Part shown: piece after piece, positions 37,039-47,030 of the stretch
Layout: every line of letters begins with the position of its first letter
Numbering within the stretch: position 1 is the first letter of the stretch
Program-made: the position numbers and the translations under genes
Notes under the pieces: model-generated
What the model was told of the DNA's origin: nothing
Database searches by the model: none
Seen by the model: the letters and a program-made list of their open reading frames with translations, nothing else
NCBI GenBank assembly: GCA_029204225.1
Contig: CM055094.1
Coordinates: 64,008,714-64,072,713 of the forward strand
Direction of reading: 5' to 3'
Length of the DNA: 64,000 nt
Source: Diphasiastrum complanatum
Taxonomy: Eukaryota; Streptophyta; Lycopodiopsida; Lycopodiales; Lycopodiaceae

Positions 37039-37938
37039 ATGAATGATGTGTTCATTCGTAAAGATGAAAATTGTAAGTTTTCAATCTTAAAGGCAAGTTG
37101 TAAACTTCTTATGAGAATAAGTGAAGCATCGAAAGTGGAAACTTCTATCCATAAGCAAGTAGTTAGCCTTATTGAGATGGAAATACCTTTTGATTTCAAT
37201 ATTGGAAAAATCATGCCAGGTTGTGGTGATTTTTGGACTTATGTTTCTAGCATAAGTAATCTTGATAATCATAGAAAGTGCATATTATATGGTCATACTT
37301 GTTGTCATCATCATGAGACATGGAGGTCTCAGATTTCCATAAAAAAGGAACACCACGAAGAGGATCTTAAAGAGTCATCTCAAGGTTCAAGTGTGCCAAG
37401 GATTGAGGAGGAGAGTCCTTCTCAAGGTTCAAGTATGCCAAGGATTGAGAAGGAGAGACCTTCTCATATTGTGATTCCAAAAAGAAACTCAAGAAATATG
37501 GTTGAGTCCATGTGGCTCACATTTCAAGGGAAAGAGGAGCATATCTCATGTGGTATACATCTCATACTTACTTCTCTTATGTCATTTGATAAATCAATTT
37601 GCTTTAGTGAGATCATTGCATCTCAAAATTGGAGTAAAGCCATACTAGTTGAGTATGAAGTCTCTCCTGAGAACATAGATGATGTTCTTAAATGGTTGAA
37701 ATTGATATTAAATCAATTAGAAAGCAAATGGTTATTACATCAAATGTATGCTCTAGAATCATATAAGAGCAAAAGTGATTTGTTCACTCACAGTTTGAAA
37801 ATTTGTATTGAGGCAAATTGTAAACTCTTTATGAGAGTAAGTGAATCATCTTCTAAAGACACTTATCTCCATAAGGAAGTATTTAGCCTCATTGGATCTG
37901 AGATTAGCATGGTAAACAAGCATGAAGATATGATGTAA
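37039..37938 (+). pseudogene. 299-codon open frame, partly Copia linker, otherwise unassigned
   Basis: One uninterrupted frame. The middle (PKRNSRNMVESMWLTF and SFDKSICFSEIIASQNWSKA) matches the linker before Copia RT, as seen at 36830-36930 and in family E. The parts before and after are related to each other: CKLLMRISEASKVETSIHKQ near the start and CKLFMRVSESSSKDTYLHKE near the end. So the frame spans a diverged tandem duplication. A short internal repeat (SSQGSSVPRIEEE / SPSQGSSMPRIEKE) is also present. The CKLLMRIS part is not an RT motif I recognise. It could be rearranged retroelement sequence or a captured piece of host DNA. Confidence 0.5.
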
Positions 37939-38109
37939 ACACTATAGCATGCATAGTCTTACCAATTTGGATGAGTCTAATTCTCTAGATCATGGTAACA
38001 TGATGTTAGATCTTTGTGATCCCAATAAATCAAGAAGAAATCTTTATTTCTCATGAAGGAGCATGCACATGAAGAAGGAGCAAGCCTCGACGTCAAGCAT
38101 CTACATGAA

Positions 38110-38950
38110 AATTGGAAGGAATCAATTTTGGTGGTGCTAGGATGATGCAAAGCTCTCAAGCTCATCAACGATGTCAACATCAAAGAAGCACTATCATGGA
38201 TATGGTGATTTTAGATCAGAATGACGACTGTCCGAAGACTGAGGAAGAGAGAGAACAGATGCAGCTCACACCTTACAAGAAGCTGATAGGATCACTAATG
38301 TACCTTGCAGACAACACACATCCTAATATTGCTTATGTAGTATCCAAGATGAGCCAATTCTGCATGAATCCAGGCTCGACACATTGGAAGATTGCGAACC
38401 AAATTTTGCAATATCTTTAATTAATGAGGGACTATGGCTTGTGTTATTGTCGTGGTGTAGGTTTCAGGATACTTTCCTACAGCAATGCTAGCTGGGCATC
38501 TCTCAAGGACGATTGTAAAAGCGTTTCAAGAGGATGCACCATCGCATCAGGAGCAGTAGTTCTCTGGGTCAGCAAGAAGCAGACCGTTGTAGCCCAGTCA
38601 TCTTGTGAAGCAAAATATGTTGCAGCAGCAAAGATGGCCAACGAGATAATCTAGCTAAGGCAGTTCTTGGACGAATTGGGTGAAACAAGGAACAAGCCTC
38701 TGGTCTTGCAGATAGACAACACCTCTGCAATACACTTGATGAAAGATCTTGTGTTCCATTCCTGAATGAAGCACATTTTGAGCAAGTATCACTTGATCAG
38801 GGATCTAATTGAAAAGAAGATGATGCAGCCCACCTTCATAGGAACGAAAGACAAGGTTGCTAACATCTTCACCAAAGCCCTAGACAAAGGCCTCTTTGAG
38901 AGGCAAAAGAGCAGTCTCAGGATCGTAAAGCTATCATGCTTTGAGAGGGA
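38110..38950 (+). pseudogene. pol: Copia A3 RT end and RNase H
   Basis: From about 38200 the frame reads QMQLTPYKKLIGSLMYLADN, KMSQFCMNPGSTHWKIANQI, then RNase H: LSYSNASWASLKDDCKSVSR, VAQSSCEAKYVAAAKMANEI and a C-terminal KDKVANIFTKALDKG. The first catalytic Asp is Asn (aat at 38484-38486) and the EAEY-type Glu reads Lys; both fit G-to-A. Several stops also occur. It runs directly into the PPT and LTR. RT upstream of 38200 is missing. Confidence 0.85.
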
Positions 38951-38952
38951 GC
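38940..38952 (+). promoter_or_regulatory. Polypurine tract of Copia A3
   Basis: tttgagagggagc ends immediately before the LTR TG, the usual position for plus-strand priming. Confidence 0.65.
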
Positions 38953-39963
38953 TGAAAAAACAAAACATTTCTGTTTACAAAGCCTTGCTAGCTTTCAGCC
39001 CTTAGCCTGACAAAGACATTCGCAAACTCAAAAATTTGGAGACACGAAACACGAAGAGTTTTGCGAACACAAAAGTCAAAGGAGACGAAGACGAACGGTT
39101 CGTGAACACAAAAGATTCACGAGTGAGAATCTTTTGTGGTCTAGTATGAGAGAAAGACAGATGAGCTAAACAAAACCAACAATGGAAACGAAACCAACGA
39201 CGGAGACGAAACCAACGACGCGACACAAAAAATGTTGCGAAATCCGTTTTGCCCTCACGCTCCAAAAAGTACCAGCAAAGATCGCGCAAGTACCCAGAAG
39301 TACAGAAATCTGATCTGATGGCATGACGTCAGCAGATACTCCCTAGGTCGTGGCTAATCTGCCACTCTTGTAATTCTCTGATTAGTTGTAGATGGTTAAT
39401 CACTCTAATCTTAGTTCTACATAGAGCGACTATACTTACTGGATAACATTTGACATATAGATCAGAACAGAATACACACATAGTGTAAAATGTAGTAGAC
39501 AGTAAGTCTGCCTGTGTGCGAGATGAGTTCTGTGATCAAGATCCAAAGAGATCCAATTGTCCGCTAGTAAAGCGAGAAGATTGCTCGTGAGAGAATTGTG
39601 TTTCTCTCACGCCAACGCACTACGTGGATTTGCATGCAGTGCTTGAAGAAATCACAAGAAAAATCAATATAGATGATTTTCTTGTTGTGTATGATCTCGA
39701 ATGCAAATGCATATGCTGTTGTTTGTAAGTCTGAGTTTTTCTTGTTCATTTGAATTCCGCACCCTGGTTGAGACTATGTTGAATGCTGCATTAATTTTAT
39801 AAACGTAGATCAACAGTTCCTGACTACATTCTAGAGGATTGTAGGAGTGATTCAGTTGGCAGTGTCCAGCGGCCGCATCCAAACTCCATCCGAATCTTGA
39901 AAGAGGATCACGGTTGCTTCGCGAAAGCTTTGCGACTGCTTATCATCATTTTGATTCTCATCA
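38953..39963 (+). repeat. Copia A3 LTR with PPT upstream and primer site downstream
   Basis: TGAAAAAACAAAACATTTC to GATTCTCATCA, 1011 bp. The upstream side has RNase H and a polypurine tract, so it is a 3' LTR. The downstream side has a perfect primer-binding site, so it also acted as a 5' LTR. This is the pattern left by tandem elements sharing one LTR. Confidence 0.9.
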
Positions 39964-39964
39964 G

Positions 39965-40024
39965 TGGTATCAGAGCATATCACACACGATTCTCATTAGT
40001 GCTTCTTGTTCTTATTCTCATCAT
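39965..40024 (+). promoter_or_regulatory. Primer-binding site followed by duplicated LTR end
   Basis: TGGTATCAGAGC (39965-39976) is followed by cacacgattctcattagtgc and ttattctcatca, which repeat the LTR terminus. After 40024 the sequence is unrelated. The inverted copy at 31291-31384 has the same layout. Confidence 0.75.
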
Positions 40025-40654
40025 AGGTTGCTTGCTTTGCCAAGTTCAACTCAATGCCCTCTAGGAGGCAGATACTTTGCCAAAGGATTCTTCAAAATTA
40101 AAAGCCAAGGTGATTCAATAAGATAATGAGATTTTGCCTTAGAATAACAATGATCCTCAATAGAGGTAATGATTCAAATAACGGAATGAAAACTAATAAT
40201 TGAAAATGATAGAATTGGATCTTTTTGCAAGAATACAAAAGGGCAACAATGACACAATTAGATGAAACAATATCCTTCGGAGTGTTGACTCTGGCAACTT
40301 AGCAAGCATTACAAAGTTGGTAACATACAAACAAATTTTAACTACTAGATATTTGACCATGTTCGATTTTTCATAAATTGATGATTGATTTTACAAATGA
40401 CATTAGAATGCTAGTAGGTAGTTATGTGGTGCCACATAGCCAATATTTCATTTGTTTGTTTTTTCATGAAATGTCAAATTAGTAACAATTTTACAATTAG
40501 AATTTTCGATGTGAGTTGCAACATTGATGTGTTAAATTATGCATCTTGGTTTCCAAGGGGAGCTTGAACATATGAGACCAAAGAAACTTTGGATGCCAAA
40601 CTAACCAACTAAGCCAACTCTTGGATCTAACATTGATGTTTATGATGCTAGTTA
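40025..40654. other. Interval without a recognisable gene
   Basis: AT-rich flank between the A3 LTR and Copia B; no motif seen. Confidence 0.5.
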
Positions 40655-40659
40655 TATTG
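40655..40659 (+). repeat. Target-site duplication TATTG (left of Copia B)
   Basis: TATTG precedes TGTTGAATTATTC. The same five bases follow the CA end of the 3' LTR at 53074-53078. Confidence 0.7.
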
Positions 40660-41197
40660 TGTTGAATTATTCTCCTTCCAACAACTAATCGATTTTTAAT
40701 CTTCATCCAATTGTTTATCCAGTTTTGTGGATTCTCCCATGTTTTACACAGTCTACAGAATTACAAGTGTTTTTACACAGTCTGTAGAAATACATGGAGT
40801 TTGAGAACAGTGTTGGGAATTTTCTCTCACTACAAAACCCGACACTGTTGCCTTTTTGCTACAGTCAATTTTCTCTTAAAGCGACCCTGTCGAAAATTGC
40901 AAGTAAAAATACAGTATCGCGTTTTTCGCATTTTTTGCTTGTCAGAAATTCCGAGTAAGAATGCAGTGTCACATTTTTCACATTGTTCATCTGTCAGAAA
41001 TTGCGAGTAATAATGCAAAGTCGCATTTTTCAAAGTGTCTCAAATGTTAAGGAAATGACTTTGGCAAAGTGTGGGACTATCCCAAATATTAAGGAAATGA
41101 GATTTTGTGACATTGTCGTTTTTTTTTATGACAGTTTCACGTTCATTTATGTAGAGTGATAGTCACGTTCATTTATGTAGACAGACTATTTACGGCC
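40660..41197 (+). repeat. 5' LTR of Copia B, 3' part deleted
   Basis: It aligns with 52121-52710: TGTTGAATTATTC, cagtctacagaattacaagtg and acccgacactgttgcc. Similarity ends at ggccaaatgtcac, where gag sequence starts, so the promoter, R, U5 and primer site are gone. It holds three 52-bp units beginning gtc(g/a)(a/g)aaatt at 40889, 40941 and 40993. Confidence 0.9.
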
Positions 41198-41560
41198 AAA
41201 TGTCACTAGATGATGATCATTATGACACACTCAAGTTTAATTCTTACCAGAGTTCACTATGTTGCTGCAAGAAGATAATCGAAGAAGTCAAGACACTTCG
41301 TCTACGTCTTCGTCTCATGCTCTATATGTCAACAAGGGCTCGAAATGACAGAAGCAAAACAGCTCCAAGCAGTCTACATCGAATCAGAAATAGACTCAAG
41401 GTCAAGAACAATCATTGAATCCACATTCGTCGAAAAAGATGATGGTTTGCAGGTATTTGCAATAACCATGAGATACAAGATTGCCGAATTCTCAAAGCAA
41501 AGAATGTAGCCAAGCAACCTGATCAACAAGCAAATACAGTTACAACATCCCCTAAAGTCG
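41198..41560 (+). pseudogene. gag: Copia B gag C-terminal remnant
   Basis: LDDDHYDTLKFN, then in another frame LLQEDNRRSQDTSSTSSSHA and ALYVNKGSK, typical of the end of a Copia gag. A zinc knuckle (CRYC near 41449 and later H and C) is readable only if one base is skipped; as it stands it is shifted. The gag N-terminus is deleted together with the leader. Confidence 0.7.
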
Positions 41561-41562
41561 AA

Positions 41563-42005
41563 ATGGACGAAGGCGCTTTTATGGTCAAAGACAAATACGT
41601 GAATCCAGATGATTTGTGGTTTCTGGATTTTGGAGCTACTCAACATATGACCAATCATTGTGAGATTTTCCAATCCTATACACTTTATAGCACAAAAAAG
41701 TATGTTCATCTTGGTGATGATAGTACTCACACTATCGAAGGTGAAGGTACTGTAAGATTAAGATTTCAGCATGATCAATTCAAACTATTGTCAAAAGTCT
41801 TGTATGTTTCTAAACTCTCTACAAATCTATTATCAATAAGTAGAATTACAGATTTAGGTCATAAGGTGGAGTTCGAGTCTGATCAATGCAAAATTATCGA
41901 TAGGAGTGATAAGATCCTTGCACTTGGCAAGAGGCATGGATACTTATATAGATTGGCACATTGTTATTCTGATTCTAGTCAAGCTTTGAAAACTTCTATT
42001 TACTA
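41563..42005 (+). pseudogene. pol: Copia B protease
   Basis: An open frame of about 150 codons: LWFLDFGATQHMTNH at 41614-41658, YVHLGDDSTHTIEGEGTVRL, YVSKLSTNLLSISRITDLGH. The active-site Ser is Phe (DFG, 41626-41634), a single C-to-T change. The C-terminal part reaches the pre-integrase region before a one-base shift near 42005. Confidence 0.9.
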
Positions 42006-42660
42006 TGGCATCATCGCTTAGGACACTTGAATTATGCATCTGTTTCGAACATGTCCAGACAATCCCTAGTACTTGATCTCGACTATCCTTCTGGTAAAGT
42101 CGATCACCCTGTTTGCCATAGCTGCATCCTTGGAAAGCAGACTAGGATTACTTTTAAATCAAGTCATAGGCATGCAGCAAAAATTCGGTTAGATGCTGTT
42201 CATACAAATATATGTGGGCCTATGCAAACTCCTTCATTGCTAGATGCAAAGTCTTTCATTACCTTTATTGATGAATTCTCCAGAAGAATAGTGGTTTACT
42301 TCATTAAACAGAAATCTAAAATTTTCATCAAGTTCAGACAATTGAAAGAGCATGTAGAAAATCAAACTGGCAAATGAATCAAAGCATTGAGGTCCAACAA
42401 TGGGACAGAATACATCTCCACCAAATTCAAGGAGTACTGCCTTAACAATGGCATTGAGCAACAATACATCACCTCCTATTCGCCTCAGTCAAATGGTCTT
42501 GTTGAGAGAAAGAACGGAACCTTAGTTGAATCGGCAAAATGCATGTTATCACATGCAACACTTCCGGAGTCCTTCTGGGCTAAAGTTTTTTCAACAACAA
42601 CCTATATTCAGAACAGATGTCCTACTAAAGGTCTCTTGACAAAACACCATTTGAAGTTTG
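42006..42660 (+). pseudogene. pol: Copia B integrase, truncated
   Basis: The zinc region (LGHLNYASVSNMS, VCHSCILGKQTR) precedes the core. The first catalytic Asp reads Asn (VHTNICGPM, aat at 42207-42209), the second is kept (FIDEFSRRIVVYF), and the Glu is kept (GLVERKNGTLVESA). Stops at 42375 and about 42675 end the two open blocks. The C-terminal region is cut off at 42661 by the inverted family A LTR. Confidence 0.9.
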
Positions 42661-43105
42661 TGATGCGAAACGTTTGAGCATTCGCAGACGTGAAACAATT
42701 CAGATGGATTTCAGATATAATTGTTGTTCACTGCCAGTTGTATCATTCCTACAGTCCTCCATAAGTAGACAGACACTGCTGATCTACATTTTGATTAACA
42801 CAGCATTCAACAAAATTCAAACAGTGTGCAAAATTGATAAAATGAGTGAATGAGATACACAAACGATGGCGGACATCAATTCATTCAAGATCAGACAAGA
42901 TAAGGGTAATATATGCGTAAGGGCTACAATATTATCTATAGATCTTCTTGTTTTTCGTGCGCTGTATGATAGACCCACATAGGACGTTGGCTTGAGAGGC
43001 GACGCTCTCTCACGAGTAATGTCTCACATATTAGCGGACTTCTTGGATCTCTGTGGATCTTGCTTACAAAACTTGTCTCGCTCACAGGCGGACTTCTATT
43101 ATGTG
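42661..43105 (-). repeat. Copia A4 3' LTR, second half only, minus strand
   Basis: The reverse complement matches the last 450 bp or so of the A2 LTR, ending exactly with the terminal TGATGCGAAAC at 42661. The first half of the LTR is missing: RNase H sequence is joined directly to its middle. Confidence 0.85.
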
Positions 43106-43700
43106 AAAATGTCAGCAACCATGTCTTTTGTTTCAATGAAGGTGGTCTGCAGCATCTTCTTCTCAATCAAGTCCTTGATCAAGTGGTACTTGATCGCAAT
43201 GTGTTTTGTCCTTGAGTGAAACACAGGGTCTTTCATCAGATGTATTGCAGATGTGTTGTCCATCTGCGAAACTAGAGGTTCGTTCATTGTTTCGCCCAAT
43301 TCGTCCAGGAACTGTTTGAGCCAAATTATCTCGTTGGCCATCTTTGCTGCTGCAACATACTCTGCTTCGCAGGATGACTGAGCCACAATGGTCTGCTTCT
43401 TGCTGACCCAGAGAATTGTTGCTCCTGACATGATGGTGCATTCTCCTGAGACACTTTTACAATCATCCTCGAGGGATGCCCAGCTATCATCATTGTAGAA
43501 AAGCATATTGAACCCTGCATCACGATAATAACACAAGCCATAATCTCTCGTTAATTGAAGATATTGCAAACTTCATTTTGCAACCTTCCAATGTGTCGAG
43601 TCTGGATCATGCAGAATTGGCTCATCCTGAACACTGCATAAGCAATGTCAGGGCATGTGTTGTCCGCAAGGTACATCAATGAACCTATCATCTTCTTGTA
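43106..43700 (-). pseudogene. pol: Copia A4 RNase H, minus strand
   Basis: Minus frame 43569-43099 reads FYNDDSWASLEDDCKSVSGE, IVAQSSCEAEYVAAAKMANE and FHSRTKHIAIKYHLIKDLIE, 156 codons without a stop. Acidic residues of RNase H are largely kept, better than in A3. Upstream (to 43700) the RT/RNase H connection is present with shifts. The reading stops where plus-strand gag begins. Confidence 0.85.
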
Positions 43701-43701
43701 A

Positions 43702-44490
43702 GACAATCAACCATCAACAAGATAGCAGACCCAAGAAGCAATGGCTTCAATCAGCAACATGCAAAGCAAGATCTGCACAATACTTGATTCTTCGGGATCT
43801 AACTTTCTAGCTTGGAAAGTTAAGACACCACTGATACTCAAGGGTGAAGGACTCTTCCCCTGGGTGGATGGCACAAAAGAAATGCCTACGACAACAGACA
43901 AAGAGCTACGTGAATGAGGGAGAAAAACGACAAGGCAGTAGCCTTGCTATCATCTTCCATCGAAGATAGTCTCACACTTGACATGGCTAACTCTCCAAAG
44001 CTAAGGAGATGTGGGATGCATTGCTCACCAGATTTCAGACGAAATCAAGAAGTCAAATCATGATGCTGGAAGATCAGCTGACGAATTTGCAGTGGGATGG
44101 AAAGGATCTCACTTCTTTTGTGAGACAGATGAAGGATCTGTTTCTATCACTACATAACTCTGGAGCAGAGAATGTAGTGTCAGCTGAGAAGTAGCTCACA
44201 TACCTATTGAGAGCCTTACCCAGATCATTCCAGACAACAAGGACCCTGCTCGCAAAAGATTCTACCATGAACCTCGAAAAGGCGATTGTCGAGATTCGAG
44301 AGGAAGTCGAGGCCAGAGAACACCTTGATCACAAGGATGGTTCTGACCAGGCCCTCTACGACAATAGAGAAAAATCCAAAAAACAATTTAAGCCTAAGAG
44401 AGAGTTGAATCAGAGGCAGGATCGTGACTAGCAAGCAGAGGGAACAAGCAAAAGCAACTGGAAGACCAAAGGGAGATCGAAACAACAAGG
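43702..44490 (+). pseudogene. gag: Copia A4 gag, plus strand
   Basis: A gag-like N-terminus starts at the ATG at 43741; the leader words caatcaaccatcaacaag precede it, but there is no LTR or primer site. Gag reads through MMLEDQLTNLQWDGKDLTSF and KAIVEIREEVEAREHLDHKD with three shifts or stops. The zinc knuckles, protease and most of integrase are deleted at about 44490. It lies head to head with the minus-strand A4 RNase H, only a base or two apart. Confidence 0.85.
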
Positions 44491-45630
44491 AGAGCAGGAC
44501 AATGGCCAACGACGATCCTGTCAACTACAAAGTTCTGGAGAGACAGTACTATGACCTACCGCCAATGATAGAGGGAGCACAGGATGAACACAAAAGTGAA
44601 GATTTTTGAGTTGTCTCCCATTTGAGTGACGAATTTGACGAAGAAAGATTCGAGAGGCAACCTGCCGTCACAATTCCTGTAAACTAAGATGGTTTTCTGA
44701 ACCGAGCAGAACAAACAAAGTCAAAGGCATAGCTATTCCAAGAGGATCTCCCAGAAGGTCGACAAGACCATGAAGAGCGCCAACAAGGTATGTGCTAGGC
44801 AGCTCAACTTTCACATCAGAAGAATTCTGCGGATTCAGTGGCGAACCACAAACATTTGAGGAGGCGATTGAAAGTCCAGAAAAGGATAGATGGATCCAAG
44901 CCATGAATAAAGAGATGGAATCCATGAGGAAGGACCAGGTTTGGACATAGAGCCATTACCACATAAACGCAAGATTGTCAAATGCAAATGGGTCTTCAAG
45001 CTCAAATACAAACCAGATGGAAATGTGACAAAATACAAGGCAAGACTGGTAGTGAAGATTTCTCTCAGAGATACGGTATTGACTACTCTAAAACCTTCTC
45101 TCCTGTCATCAAACATTCGTCCCTACGTCTGTTATTTGCATATGTAGCAGCTTATGACCTCAAGATCCACATTGTGGACGAGAATACAGCCTTCTTGCAT
45201 GGTGAATTAGACGACTATGCATGCAGAATGCATAGAACATCTACGGTCTGAAATAATTAGCCCGACAATGGTACAAGAAGAAATATCAAGCCCTGACTCC
45301 AATGTATATGTCAGAGCTACAGATGGGCAGATCATCATAGTGGCTGTGTATGTGGATGACACTCTGATACTTTGCAAGAGTGAGCAGCTTATTGTTGAGG
45401 TGAAGACATACATCTCGAAACATTTCGAGATAGTGGATCTGGGAGAAGCTAGGTATTACCTAAGCTTACAAATTGAAAGGGACTATGAGGGAGGTAAGTT
45501 ATACCCTCACCAGTCCAGATACACCCAGAAGATCCTAGAGGACTTTGGGATGCTGAACTACAAAGGAGCGAACACTCCAATGCTCGCAAGGATGGTATTG
45601 ACCTCATTGGCTAATCTTCACACCTTTTGA
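44490..45630 (+). pseudogene. pol: Copia A4 linker and reverse transcriptase
   Basis: It resumes at RTMANDDPVNYKVLERQYYD (the integrase end), then the linker with shifts. RT follows: KCKWVFKLKYKPDGNVTKYK at 44980, YGIDYSKTFSPVIKHSSLRL, HIVDENTAFLHGELDDY, and the active box VYVDDTLILCKS (45346-45380, both Asp kept). IVDLGEARYYLSLQIERD and KILEDFGMLNYKGANTPML precede a break at 45630. Two frameshifts are needed. Confidence 0.9.
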
Positions 45631-45988
45631 ACCAGCAAAGACCAATTCAGTCCATGGAGTCAAGTTCAAGATCATCATGTTTTCCATCAAGCTAGATTTT
45701 TGAGGAGGAGTGCAAAAAATGCAAAAATAACTTGGTAGAGGCCAAAAAACTTGTATATAGATAAACACACATGTATGGAGCCTATTTCCACTTGTAAAAT
45801 TAGTGTACTTATCATGTACCATAATCATATATGTTGTACATATGATTTAATACAAGTTCTAGTGGCTAAAATGGCCAAAAACTAGTTTTCTAGATATATG
45901 ACACATGGCATCAATCTATTGATTGCATTGACAACTTTTCACACGTGTGAACCAGCTGCAAGTACAAAGGATCAAGAGAATGAATGAT
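45631..45988 (+). repeat. Copia family C 3' end and truncated LTR (copy C3)
   Basis: A purine-rich gaggaggag (45702-45710) is followed by TGCAAAAAATGC at 45711, the family C LTR start. The LTR is collinear with C1/C2 to about 45927, jumps to the ttttcacacgtgtgaacc block, and is then broken at 45988 by the family E LTR. Confidence 0.8.
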
Positions 45989-46367
45989 TGCACACTAAAC
46001 TAGTTTCTATTCTAAAAACAATGAGATGGAAAATATTGATAGGCTAGTTAGAATGGAGGGAAAAGCATTCATCACAATCTAACTATCATTACACCTCAAA
46101 TGGACCAAATGGAAGCTTTACTTGAAGAAGTGTATTCTTGTGGTACAAAGCCACCTTATTTATAATACAAGAGGCCTTCTAGAACTTGTGGAGAGAGAGA
46201 GAGAGCAATCTAGATGCCACATTGCCTCTACCTCTCTACTAGATGAAGACAAAAAACTAACTTGACTCTAATTGGAAAGTTACTAGCTAGTCTACCTCAA
46301 GTTTGGACAAACCCCAAAACTTGAATATCTAAGTTTAATATTATTTTAATTTTAAAATATTTTCACA
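45989..46367 (-). repeat. 3' LTR of Copia E, minus strand
   Basis: The minus strand starts TGTGAAAATATTTT at 46367 right after the polypurine tract and ends GTGTGCA at 45989, about 379 bp. The far end is inferred from the TG/CA rule and from where family C LTR similarity stops. Confidence 0.7.
46158..46165 (-). promoter_or_regulatory. TATA box of Copia E LTR
   Basis: The minus strand reads TATAAATA about 200 bases into the LTR. Confidence 0.55.
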
Positions 46368-46379
46368 CTCCTTAAAATA
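46368..46379 (-). promoter_or_regulatory. Polypurine tract of Copia E
   Basis: The minus strand reads TATTTTAAGGAG immediately before the LTR. Confidence 0.6.
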
Positions 46380-46389
46380 AATATAATAT

Positions 46390-47030
46390 TTACAATACTA
46401 AGGACTTGGAGATCAAGCCAAGATTTGATCTATGTCTTTCAAAGTCCTTCTTAGCTAGAGGCTTAACAATTTGAAGTTGATACATACTCAAGGAGAGTCT
46501 CACCATCCTAACTTTTTCTCTTACATAGTGGTGTGCTACCTCTATGTGTTTACTTCTTGCATGGAAGATTGGATTACTTGCAAGATATTGGGCCGAGATG
46601 CTATCATATTTGATGCAAGGTATTTCCTCCTCTTGAATGATACCGAGCTCCACTAGTAATCTTTTGATCCAAATGACTTCCTTTGTTGTGATAGTCAAAG
46701 CCTTGTACTCAGCTTCACATGAGGATAAGGAGATAGTGTCTTGCCTCTTAGATTGCCAAGAGACAAGATTACCTCCCAAAAATATTGTATAAGCACTTGT
46801 GGACTTTCTATCCACCTTATCACCTGCAAAATCTGAATCTGAAAAGGCAACAAGGCTTAAATCATGTCTTTCAAAACAAAGTCCATAGTCTTGAGTAGAT
46901 GCAACATATCTCAAGATCCTCTTCCCCTTTTTCCAATCATGGATCTTTGGATTTTGCATGCTTTGACTAAGCTTATGCACACTAAAACTAAGATCAACCC
47001 TAGTGATAGTGAGCCATATTAAAGAGCCTA
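46390..47030 (-). pseudogene. pol: Copia E RNase H
   Basis: Minus frame 46980-46390 (196 codons) reads KIHDWKKGKRILRYVASTQD, VAFSDSDFAGDKVDRKSTSA, TISLSSCEAEYKALTITTKE and KHIEVAHHYVREKVRMVRLS, then its stop at 46390. The first Asp (SDSDF) and the Glu are intact. A one-base shift in an A/T run near 47035 separates it from RT. The domain itself looks functional in sequence. Confidence 0.92.
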
